A program made the translations under genes and the position numbers. From Branchiostoma lanceolatum (taxonomy: Eukaryota; Chordata; Leptocardii; Amphioxiformes; Branchiostomatidae): 64,000 nt of DNA. Shown here in pieces: positions 36,155 to 44,900 of the stretch (position 1 is the stretch's first letter; every line of letters begins with the position of its first letter). The stretch is taken from assembly GCF_035083965.1 (NCBI RefSeq), contig NC_089722.1, positions 40,099,958 through 40,163,957 on the forward strand. The letters run 5' to 3'. Below the pieces are notes generated by a model. It saw only the letters and a program-made list of their open reading frames with translations. It made no database searches and had not been told where the DNA came from.

Positions 36155-39100
36155 AATAAATATAGATATATGGATAGATAGATAGGTTAGTACAACTGAA
36201 CAAAGTTTTGTTATCAATGTAGATAAAGCCTAAGTGAGATATTGTTTGGCTCCACAGGTTCCCGAAGGGAGATCTAACCAACCTGGGTCCGAATGAGGAG
36301 TGGGAGGTCACTGACCTGCTGGCGGAGAGACATGTTCATTACTACAAGTAGGGTGTTTTCTTGGCGTTAAGTGTTTTTCATTTGTCCTTCATATCTTATG
36401 TATAACGCCCAAAAAGCAGTTACTCATTGACAAGCAATTGGACATGCTTTTGGAAACGGGCAATCTTGCTCAGAGTCACTGACGAAAAGTAGTGGATGGT
36501 ACTATACTTGAAACGTCTGATCTTTTCCAAAATCATATCCAGCTGCTTATTATATGACCTTTGTCTCTCCTCTGGATGTCTAACCTTAATGGACTTAATC
36601 ATAACGTATATTCAGGGTAGCCACACATAACAAATTAGATATCAAGCTCTTCAATACGTTCTTGAAAATCTATCGAGAAGAGTAGGGGTGACCCGGTGTA
36701 CTTGGCCAAAAACGCGAGCCGTGGCGAAACTGCATTACACTACTACTAGCTACTTGAAAAAGCATGATGAGTCACCTCAGTTGATGATGACTACTTTACC
36801 TCTTCTACCTTATCTGAATATGATTTAATCGAGACTAAACAGAATGATGTACTTCTTGTGTCCAGCTGCTGCCCTGAACCTTACCCTGACGTCACCTTCA
36901 CCCTAGTGATGAACAGAAGGTCGCTCTACTATCAGTACTACATCTTTGTACCAGCCTGTGTGCTGATGTTGATCAGGTATGTACATCTGTATACATGTAC
37001 ATGACTGTGCATTCCTAGTAGATTATATCAATGGTCTAGAAATGAACTCGTTAGTTTTGCTTTACAAACGTTCAACAGACAGCCTAATCAAAACATGGAT
37101 TTCCAAAGCCTGTGGACTAATTACAAGCCTCTATAACTACTCCAATATTATGATAGGCAATATAATATAATGATAACGTTGATAACCTGATATGTCACGT
37201 GTCTTCCTGTTGGAAGTCCTACTCATACCTCTTGTATAAATCTATTGCTATGTTGAATTTACAGTTTGCTGGGTTTCCTGACACCCCCTGAGTCCGGGGA
37301 AAGAATGACGATGGTTCTGACGGCGCTGCTAGCCAACGTTGTCAACATGGAGGTGGTGGCCGGTCAGCTGCCAAAGACTTCCACCTACGTGCCCATCATA
37401 GGTACGACCAGGCTATTCAAAGACCTCATGTTCATTATACATAATTATGAAGTTTGCGTATTTCCAAATTTACTGTATTGATGACTGATATGTAAATCAC
37501 GAACTCCTTTCAATTTTAGCTAAGTTATTGACTGACAATATCTCATCATTGTATAGTCCTTTGTATTGAATGTTCATTTGATTTCAATACATTTTTTATA
37601 TTCAAACTTATCTGATGTCAGTGATGATTGAATAGCAAAATTCTTTTATTCACAACCAAGAATCTACACAAGCCACGAGCCTTTTGGCTCGTGTAACTAC
37701 TTGGTTGTGAATAAAATAACTTCTATATTCAGTCATTCTCCAACCTGAGGAAATTTGTCACGGTTATCAAATTATTGTTAGAAGTACTATTTAGTACAAA
37801 TGTTCAATATGAGCCTACGTAAGCCTGAACTTGTACATGGATTTATTTGATTTGATCAATGTTTTGTATGTGCGAATGTAATTCACTTTATCTTCACAGT
37901 AGAAAAATTTCACGGTGTAAGGAATATTGACATTTTCACTGAACTTTAACTTCAGGGTTGTGGCAACTGATTTACAGAACGGATGTGTGAAGGAATCATA
38001 AATAATAACAATAGTTTTTTTCACGGTGATGATAAGTTCACGGACTGTGAATCACGGTACAGAGGTGAAAGCAGTGAACATAAAGTTACACTGAAAGAAA
38101 CAAGAATTACAGTACAATGATTCCTTACTAATTCCAACAACTTGAAAAGGGATGCTGGGCCCAGTGACATAACCACAGCATAACTTCGCTCACTGATGAC
38201 AGGGCCAAGTGGAGAAGAAGAACCCATTGTTCCCCGTGTTGGCATCGCTAGATGTTCCCGTTCAAGGTTCAATTCCGTACTAACTAACGATTCTTCTTGT
38301 CTCTAGGGAAGTACTTCGGCGCAGTTCTGTTCGTGAACGCCCTGGCGATCGCCATGAACGTGATCATCCTGACCTTCCACTTCGGCACGTTCCGCGCCCA
38401 CCCTCCCCCAGCCTGGCTCAAGAAGTCCCTCCGCATCGACACGCCGTCCAGGTGGGCCGAGTGGTTCTTCTGGAGATGCTTCCGGCGTCGCACCATCACG
38501 TAAGTCAAGGCAAAACCTTTATCTATTCTCGATGACTCGTTCGGCCGCTTTTCAACAAGGTAGAGTTGAGGTAGGGGTCACAGATAAGAATCAAACCGTT
38601 ATACAAAAAAGTCAAGTACTGATAAACAACAATGCAATAATAAATGACAATAAGTCTATACTAGTATATTACATAGATTGAAAACTGCCTGTTGCCATCA
38701 TGGTGTTTGAAGGCTGTCTTCGTCTGTCAGTTGTGTCAGAGCAATGTCAAATCAGCTGTCAGTAAGTTAACGCTGTATGGAGATTCATTTCATTTTGTTA
38801 CCTTCGCCAAGAAGGTTATGTGCTACATTTATATGCGACGTTTGTTTGTGTGTCAGTGGACATCATGATATTTGGTATGTGGGCAGAGAGTGGGAAAACG
38901 ATACTCAAGTTCGATAGTGGCCCCCTAGCGGCTTTCGAAGATGATGCAGCCGAAATTCCTGTTTTTATATCACATTTTCTGTTTTCATTGTTTACCAGCT
39001 TCCCTCCTGACGCCTCTGGGGTTCGCCTGAACTCCTGTATCTGGAAGGACCTGGAGGCCACGCTGTCCGGACGCACCGGCAGGATGAGCAGGCCCTACAG

Positions 39101-39356
39101 CACCTCAGCTATAGAGACGACTCATCTGACCAAGCCGTTCAACAACAACAACGCCATGGACCCGGTTCTCCTGGCCAAGATGGACACCATCGTCAACAAC
39201 CTGAAGGCCTCCAGGACCAGCTGGGAGGAGAAGAGGAGGATCGAGGAGGCCATGTACGAGTGGAGGGAGGTGGCCTCTCGTGTTGACAGGATCTTTTTCG
39301 TCATGTTCACTGTGATAATGATTGTAGTGAACGTCGTGGTGTTCAGGCAAATCTAG
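27171..39356 (+). CDS. Nicotinic acetylcholine receptor alpha-type subunit
   Basis: Ten coding exons: 27171-27219, 29009-29157, 29835-29879, 30022-30131, 35555-35755, 36258-36347, 36866-36976, 37265-37401, 38307-38499, 38999-39356. All are GT-AG with matching phases, giving 480 residues. Signal peptide ~1-16. Loop A is [11 protein letters not shown]. The Cys-loop is C152-C166 with 13 residues between. C216-C217 form the vicinal pair that defines alpha subunits, followed by [10 protein letters not shown]1 ~240-261, M2 ~267-287, M3 ~299-321, M4 ~458-478. GER before M2 places Glu at -1', as in cation channels, and the 9' Leu is kept; M2 also carries unusual Asn at 11' and 14' and Met-Glu at its outer end. 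Expected role: acetylcholine-gated cation channel subunit at the plasma membrane. A LINE fills most of intron 4. The gene lies in tandem with the chimeric receptor on the same strand. Confidence 0.9.
27738..28210 (+). repeat. Tandem duplication of about 240 bp
   Basis: The block with agaacccatgtttttatt and caatgtgacagtaatgaaat (27738-27960) recurs at about 27975-28210 (agaacccgtgtttttatc, caatgtgacagttatgaaat). It lies in intron 1 of the nicotinic receptor gene. Confidence 0.75.
28628..28812. mobile_element. MITE, GCGACC family
   Basis: Left end ctcgctgcgatcgcgaccta, then tgtaacccttgatttc (the inverse of the family block), and right end gctcggtcgcagcgaggtcg. Preceded by a poly-G tract at 28598-28609. 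In intron 1 of the nicotinic receptor gene. Confidence 0.65.
29307..29480. mobile_element. MITE, TACTGTA-ended family
   Basis: Starts tgctgtaaatacatttaagt, contains two gttcgcggtggtttt-like blocks, and ends gttacagtaa. Same family as 22160-22366. In intron 2 of the nicotinic receptor gene. Confidence 0.55.
30139..30250. repeat. Perfect 36-bp inverted repeat beside a splice donor
   Basis: Bases 30139-30174 are the exact reverse complement of 30215-30250, around a 40-base loop. The hairpin begins only 7 bases after the last base of exon 4 (30131). Each arm contains TGACGTCA (CRE palindrome) and GACCTTTGACCT, a DR1-like nuclear receptor half-site pair. Both are direct readings; any function is inference. 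Confidence 0.9.
31345..31800 (+). repeat. Tandem array in LINE 5' UTR
   Basis: About 14 units of 30-36 bases built on GCGGTGACTGGGTCCCGCTG, with two alternating variants (gggtcccgctggataaagga and gggagcccgctggttaagaa). The array ends just before the LINE start codon. Monomer arrays in LINE 5' UTRs can act as promoters in other families; that role here is inference. Confidence 0.85.
31813..35298 (+). CDS. LINE polyprotein: 2A, PHD, endonuclease, reverse transcriptase
   Basis: A 1,161-residue uninterrupted ORF. The N-terminus ([19 protein letters not shown]) looks like a signal sequence. Residues ~83-98 form a 2A peptide ending GDVEVNPGP, where ribosomes skip between G97 and P98. A PHD-type zinc finger follows at ~103-157 ([20 protein letters not shown]). 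The APE-type endonuclease is ~224-440 ([26 protein letters not shown]). The reverse transcriptase is ~690-960, with [32 protein letters not shown] and the catalytic FADD at ~885. No RNase H domain is seen. The C-terminal region has the WMSLEERR type seen in CR1-like elements. All catalytic motifs I can check are present. Confidence 0.92.
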   Translation: MELHYTCILLALCLMFSKAKPGSQPNTKQEINEVHVTSTFRTDCTSDWATFAFMIKHSGINGTYFSRNKLLMHNDSTKLSQIMIILLLSGDVEVNPGPRPPKCPCGNCNKAVQNTHAAICCDECNRWYHKDCIGLCSQVYTVLETHRSYSWICCDCGVPNFASAMFDITDDSFHSVNSFDTLSSSSSLSEDTPMATSTPLRSNQGNTSTHMRDHGYKEKRTRNKCKLLLVNCQSVRNKTAELATVIDTYKPDIVAGTESWLNRDIASSEIFPDNYIAHRKDRQNGPGGGVFQTNRDDLIVTHRPDLDTDCEILWTQTQLAGRKPLMIGTYYRPPSDQGNSLDELDRSIDKMGAKINSDNVIILGDFNTPGINWDTSVTDNTKNHTGQAEKLLHLVDNHGLFQTVQEPTRNGNLLDLVLVNNPNIIDKTTVVPGISDHDMVLVDVNLAPKQNRKPKRKVYIRTKADEPAIKEDLTDYAENFDKKCKDMSVTQKWTDFKDKMKHTMNKHVPSKITSSRFNLPWFNRNLRRHCRKKQRLYNKAKRTGQEEDWNKYKRVKKGVQKSIKVAHSKYVADILGEAITDKPKTFWSYIKGLRRDLVGVAPLKVGNTIISDSEKKAEALSSQFKSVFTEEDTSDMPSLGQPCTHPMEHIKISTDGVEKMLHGLNPSKASGPDQIPPWFLKMTASEIAPVLTNIFQHSLDTGEIPKDWRDANICAIFKKGDRAVPSNYRPVSLTCICSKLLEHIIHSHVMKHLESHSILTDYQHGFRAKRSTETQLILTAHDIAGALNNKRQVDLAILDFTKAFDKVPHNRLISKLEYYGIQGTTLNWLKAFLTNREQTVVVEGKASAPVRVASGVPQGTVLGPLLFLLYINDLPDQLDSNVRLFADDCLLYVELSTHNDSQLLQKDLNALEEWQSKWLMQFNPEKCYIMHITSKRTPHVTSYQFCGKTLATTKKHPYLGVTLTTDLKWGAHVNNITNKAKQTLGVIKRNLWACPLKVKSLAYTSLVRPNLEYAATVWDPYTKKDKEKLERVQNQAARFCTNNYVRGASVTKMKTDLQWMSLEERRKMSRLCMMYKMTNKLVDVPTNKYLIPAQKRTRNSHAFKYQTFQPRIDVFKNSYFPRTIVEWNSLQPSTVEASSLDSFKQCMQLDMRRLDVTGRSV
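35447..35513. repeat. (AC)n microsatellite
   Basis: AC repeat followed by (AT)n, about 42 bases before exon 5 of the nicotinic receptor gene. Confidence 0.95.
35868..36152. repeat. (AC)n(AT)n(AG)n and (GATA)n microsatellites
   Basis: AC, AT and AG tracts at about 35868-35983, and a GATA/TAGA array at about 36095-36152, all within intron 5 of the nicotinic receptor gene. Confidence 0.95.
36465..36615 (-). repeat. Dispersed repeat, inverse of the 17880 family
   Basis: Contains cactgacgaaaagtagtgga, ttgaaacgtctgatctttt and ctggatgtctaaccttaatg, the reverse complement of the block at 17880-18000, diverged. Confidence 0.55.
36655..36795 (+). mobile_element. SINE family B tail
   Basis: Shares cgagaagagtaggggtgacc, cttggccaaaaacgcgagcc and cttgaaaaagcatgatga with the full SINE at 46010-46375. 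The tRNA head is missing. In intron 6 of the nicotinic receptor gene. Confidence 0.6.
37645..37720. repeat. Hairpin repeat
   Basis: ttattcacaaccaag at the left and cttggttgtgaataaa at the right, plus an inner pair acacaagccacgagcc / ggctcgtgt around TTTT. A near-continuous stem in intron 8 of the nicotinic receptor gene, probably a short fold-back element. Confidence 0.75.
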
Positions 39357-39374
39357 AAAAATACACGGCGTACA

Positions 39375-39605
39375 GTAGGATGGCGACCTCGCTACGATCG
39401 CGCTGCGACGTAAAATTTGACAGAGCGCTCAACGAATTTCATAGATACAAAACGAATCTTTTTACGCTTTGTGTGTTTTGTTGCCTTTTCAGTCATACTT
39501 GTACATCTTGCAGGATATTCTAATTATGAAGTCAAGGGTTACACGAATTCAATGTAGGTCGTAGCGAGAGGGCAGCGCGTTTGCCGTCAAGTGGAATAGG
39601 GGCCT
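39375..39605. mobile_element. MITE, GCGACC family
   Basis: Left end aggatggcgacctcgctacg, internal atgaagtcaagggttacacg, right end tcaagtggaataggggcc. Begins about 20 bases after the nicotinic receptor stop codon, so it may lie in its 3' UTR. Confidence 0.7.
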
Positions 39606-40659
39606 TTGTATTGAGTTTGACAAGCATTGATGGACTCCTGCTTGTCAATTAAAAAGATAATTGTAATACCAATTACATTGTAATGTCTCTTCTGTATCAG
39701 ATATCATTTGCCATATCTCGAATCAAAGCCTATTGACATGACCGGAAAAAGATCTCTGTTATGGGAAGTTTTCAACTGTGTATGTGAAAACAAAAATGCT
39801 TGATTTGACTAATTACTAGACTAAGTATTGGTTTAGGACTTTCGACTACAAAAGTAAGCTTGTGTATAGTGGCTGCCACTACGGAGTCAAATCTTGTTTT
39901 ACCACCAAGATTTTCATACTTCATAGTTATCTTGGCTTACATGATGCATTATGGAGATGGTGGCGTATCCATATAATCATGCAAATACTGGGTATCATTT
40001 ACCTTGTGGGTACTAAGTACTTATTGATCATGTTAGGCAGTCTGTTTTGTCAAAGGCAAACTTAAATATCAGGTAAATTAATGGTAAAGGAACTACTTTA
40101 TGGTAAAGTAACGGTTAGGATTACTTTAGAGTCTGTCAATTTCAATTCATTTTTTTGGTATATTGCTCACATAAACTTAATATATTCCATGATATATATC
40201 AATTTCTTAAATGTATTTCGCGTGTTGGTTTGCTAACCGAAGAGTAAAATGGAGGAAATACACCATTGCTCATTTTGACGATTTGTAGAATTGCTATGTG
40301 TTCTACAAGAATTTCAGTATATGTATATGATCTACGTACTATGTATAAGTATTTTAAGGTATGTATATAGTCGCTATCATATGTTAGATGCTATCATATG
40401 TTATGTTATGTCGTGTCATGTTACTTGAAGTAAAGGCTGTAAGATCGACTTAGGCAAGGTTGGCGGGACCAATTGTTACAAAATTGAATGCCAATAGTAC
40501 TGCAATATGCGCAATGCATGTTCATGTCTGTCGTCTTCTGGACCAGAATCCCCCTAAATTGATAAGACGACTAAATTGAATAACATGTAGACGCGCCATA
40601 ATCTCTGCATTGCAAATATAGGGGCTTACCTAAGAAACTGCCTACGTGTTAGAAAGTTC
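39606..40659. other. Intergenic spacer
   Basis: AT-rich, with short tatgt-like runs near 40380-40420. No gene or clear repeat seen. Confidence 0.5.
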
Positions 40660-41150
40660 TCCAATATCTGTACAAGTGCACAAAGGTCTTTCTTGTACTA
40701 CATAGTGTCTTATGGAGTAGTTTACTCGTAGTCTTATGAACTTGTTAATGAATTAAGGTCGCCGTAATTTGTATCTTATACAATTGTTGAGCAAAAAAAG
40801 TTAACATTGTCATGATGATTACCAATGACTTCTACGGCAGTTATTTTGCCGGTAAATTCTGTAAGCTGTGTTAAGGTAATCCTCGGTCAACCTGCGGTCA
40901 ACGAACTTCCTGGTGCAAGTGCATACTAGACACCACCTGTACTACATACTAGTCTCTTATAAAGTGGCTTAGTCCCATGGTATTGTTAAGAAGTTGCCGT
41001 ACTTTGTATTTTGTGCAATTGTTGTTCAACAAAGTTGTTATAATGGAGAGTGATGGCGTCTGCGGTAGTTATTTTCCAGGCAAAATCTATTTATCTAAGT
41101 GTAAAGGTAAACCTCGGTCAACCTGCGGTCAACGCACTTCCGAGAAGCAG
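40660..41150 (+). repeat. Tandem duplication of about 230-250 bp with LINE-like 3' ends
   Basis: Two successive copies share cttgtactacatagtgtctt / ctgtactacatactagtctc, a degraded caattgttgagcaaaaaaag / caattgttgttcaacaaagt LINE tail, and cctcggtcaacctgcggtca (40882 and 41112). The unit is therefore an old LINE tail duplicated in tandem. Confidence 0.6.
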
Positions 41151-41303
41151 ACAAACATAATAACTCGGGGCCCCAGCACTGGGCGGGGCGAGGTACAGAA
41201 CAATGAAGCTTCGCATGGAGTTCAACAGGGGATCAAAAAGCCTGCGGCTTCTCTCACTGAATCACACTTCTAGATTCTTCAGTTAAGCTGTTTACAAAAT
41301 ATA

Positions 41304-41347
41304 CAACACACACACACACACACACAAACACCCTCCCCCACATGTAA

Positions 41348-41401
<54 letters not shown>

Positions 41402-41418
41402 GAGGGAGGGAGGGAGGG

Positions 41419-41449
<31 letters not shown>

Positions 41450-41517
41450 GAGAGAAGGAGAGAGAGGGAGAGAGAGAGGGAGAGAGAGAGAAGGAGAGAG
41501 AGGGAGAGAGAGAGGGG
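41304..41517. repeat. (CA)n and (GA)n microsatellites
   Basis: CA repeat at 41304-41327 and an imperfect GA/GGGA array at 41350-41517. Confidence 0.95.
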
Positions 41518-41530
41518 ACAGACTCGAAAA

Positions 41531-41726
41531 TTTACTGTAAATTCATTTTCGCAGTAACTTACAAATATTAGTTTGTGAAAGGGAATGAAGTAATTTTCCC
41601 GGTGTTTGCAGTTGCCAATTTTGTAGTTAAATAGTAACGCTTTGAAACTCACGGTGTCATGACTTTGCGGTGCCAAGATTACAGCGAAAATAAAACTACC
41701 GCGAACATTTAAATGTTTACAGTACT
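41531..41726. mobile_element. MITE, TACTGTA-ended family
   Basis: Starts tttactgtaaattcattttc and ends atttaaatgtttacagtact, with internal cgcgaa/tttcgc motifs. It lies about 270 bases upstream of the PEMT start codon. Confidence 0.6.
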
Positions 41727-41834
41727 AGTAACCATCTTGGCGGAGCCGGTACCTCGTAACAATGGATCACGACCCATATGGTCTCGGCCACCAGACAGTC
41801 CTCCTATGCATATACCTTTATTTCGGCGTCAGCT

Positions 41835-41842
41835 TATATAAG
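41835..41842 (+). promoter_or_regulatory. Possible TATA box of PEMT
   Basis: TATATAAG about 160 bases upstream of the PEMT ATG. Spacing allows a short 5' UTR. Motif match only. Confidence 0.35.
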
Positions 41843-41998
41843 GCAAAAAGGAAACAATGGAAGACCTGGCCGGGGTAAAATCTGTTTGTTTGTTATGTCC
41901 GTCGTGACTGGTCAAAGATCAAGAAAAAGCATTACGAAGGGTCAGCGCGGCGGGTACGAAGTCCCTCCAAAGTGTAAGGTTCGGGGTATCACGACAAC

Positions 41999-44900
41999 AT
42001 GGCCGCCCTGGAGGAGTACGTTCGGCTGGAGGACCCCAACATGCTGATCGCGGCGCTGTGTATAATCCTCAAGCCCGGGATCTGGACGGTTATGTGCAGG
42101 TGGGTACTGTTGGAGGTGTTGGTTTACTTATTACACGGTGCGAGTGGTTGGAGTCATACAAATGCCTATACCGTGCAACTGGGTCACGAAAATCATAGCC
42201 TGGATCTTCCGGCCAGACTTCTTCTGGGGACTACAATGTGGCCTCCACCAGGCCTTCCAACGAGGGTATGGATCGTAGGATTTGGCAAAAAAAAGGAATA
42301 ATTGGCCATAAGATTTACTCCACGGTAACGGTAACAAAATCCCTCTGCAAATGCAACCCTAAGGTGGTCAAACTCCACCAACAAATATTCTCCCTATAGC
42401 CGGCGTGGTTAGTCTGGTAGAGACTAAACTACACATGCCAACTTCTCCGCTCCAGCTAGGGCCAACATACATGCAGGTGTACTTCTGAAGTCAGGTAACT
42501 TACTTTTACCTTTCCGCTATATGTGTTCTCTGGAATACGTAACCGTCCAACACATTTGTATACGTACGCGTACGGTGTTTAAACAGTTCTGCCCTACTTT
42601 TGTGCAGGCTGCGTAGTGATTTGCGTAGACGACGTCATTCGTGAAATGCTCTACTATTCGGCGATCGCACTGCAACTTCGCTGCGACCTAAATCGGGTTT
42701 GTGTAACCCTTGATTTCATAATGGAATAACATGCAAAATGTAAAAGATCATGAAAAGACCACAAAGCACAAAAACATGACAGAGCGCAAAAATATGAAAG
42801 TCTTTTAACACTCTAGATCTGTCAAATGGCTTGGTCGCAGCTCGGCCGCAGCTCGGTCGCCGACCTAGAGGAATGGAGGTATAAAGCTCATGCCCGTAGC
42901 CAGGGGGTGGGGGGTGGGGGGGTCGGGGGGTTCGAACGAACCTCCCCACAGGCTTGAAGGTCTACTTGAATGTCCACTTTCACAGGCTTGAAGGTCCACT
43001 TTTTGATGTTCAAGATTTTTTTTTTCAATGCGGACTTATTTGCATCACCAGCAAGGCCACAGAGGCTATAATCCTAGAAAAAACTGCTCACTTTGTCACT
43101 GATTTTTCCTTTGAAACCCCTTCAAAGACACAGGAAATGGCCTTTCAGAAGGTTAAATTTTTGAAATTTTACACGCTCGAAGGTCCACTTTTTAACGTCC
43201 AAGTTTTTTTTTAAAGGTGGACTTATTTGTATCACCAGCGGGGCTGGAATCCAAGAAAAACTGCTCACTTTGTCTCTGATTTCTAAGTTTGAAATCCTCT
43301 CAAAAACACAGGAAATGCCATATCAGAAGGTTCAATTTTTCAAATTTCCCGGGGGGGGGGGGGGCATACCCCCGGACCCCCCCCAGAAAGCTCGCGCCTG
43401 CGGCGCTCGCTGGTCCCTCAAACATTAAAACGAACCCCCCCAATCAAAATCCTGGCTACGGGCATGAAGCTGGTCGCCATTTGCGGTAGTTTGTTTGTTT
43501 ACCAGGCACAACAAGCACACTGTTGACTGTCTGACGTAACAGGTCACCGCACGTGCACGTAGAGACCAGGCGGACTTTGCATATCCCCAATTCGTTTCAA
43601 TAAGTGTTGTAGGTTCTTTTACGTGCATGAGGTGCGACTCTCCTCAAACACGGGACCTCCATTTAACGTCCAAACCGAGGGACGTCCCTAACAGAAGCAA
43701 GATACTCATTTCAACTGTGTGAAGTCAGGATATCGGTGTTGAGTTCCTTTCCCAAGGGCACAAAGGCTGTGTTCTCGGCCAAAACCCTACCATTAAGCCA
43801 CGCAACATTCTGTAAGCGATTACTGTAATCAAGTAGGTTTGATTAATTGTTAATCTCCTTGCTGTAATAATCTCTGTTTTCCGTTCGCAGGTCGGAGTAT
43901 CGCACCCGCTGGATGACCAACTTGTTCCGTTCCAAGTATACTGCCTGTAGTGTAATGGCCGTTACCATTCTCCTGATGGGGGCCGTGAGGGACTCCTTGT
44001 ACATGACAGCCATGCAAGGCCAGCCGTCCCTCCCAGCCCTACACCTGCCGATAGTGGGATACGCTATCGCCGCCACCGGTAAGTTACTTGATAATTGATG
44101 GTGAAGAAGACCTTTATTGTACATGTTTGCCCCACTGGGCTAAGCACAGGTCACATGTTAACAACTATATACATATCTTATTGGTTCTCCCGTCGTACAT
44201 ATTCATGAGTAGATTAACATCTAGTATAAACTTCAGGGATTATGTGCAGGGGGTTAGGTTAATGAATTAATATAAAAAGAATTGCACAATTTTTACATTT
44301 TCATATTCAGTCTCCATATTTGTAGGTGCGTATTTCAGCAAAAAATGCAATTTGCGAAATAGTGCCCCCCCCCCCCCAAGTCGCCAGGGAGTTGTTTTCT
44401 CATTTTCTAAAATCAACATGGGTCCGGGCGGAGGCCTTAACGATGCTTTGGCTGGATCCGGTATATTTGTCCCAAGGACAATAGGGGGAGGGGGGGGGGG
44501 CAATAAAGCACAATAAAGCCCGGAATTCGGTAGGATTTCCGACGGTGAATAAAACCCAGAGATACTGAACCGAATGATCGTGGTAAATTCTATATTCCAT
44601 GATAAAATGATGCCACATGTCACTGATATCAAACCATCTTAGTTACAGCTATTTCCGAGCGGTTTGAGTTTGAGTTTTATCTATATCCACAAGTAGCGTC
44701 ATAAGAGGCTATTCTTCCTGTGGTCTACACATTCATATCTACACATTACAATCAAAACATACAAAGGCATACAAAGTGACAGTAGAGGACAAAAATAACA
44801 TAGTTCCTTAAAACCAATCCTGTGACAGCGGTGTGGCACGCTGTGACATCATTACCCGAATAGCTTTCTCACGCCATTTCGGTTGCTCTGATTACTTAGT

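Noticed and set aside
41254-41676. 140-residue Leu/Ser-rich ORF
   Set aside because: Antisense translation of the GA microsatellite.
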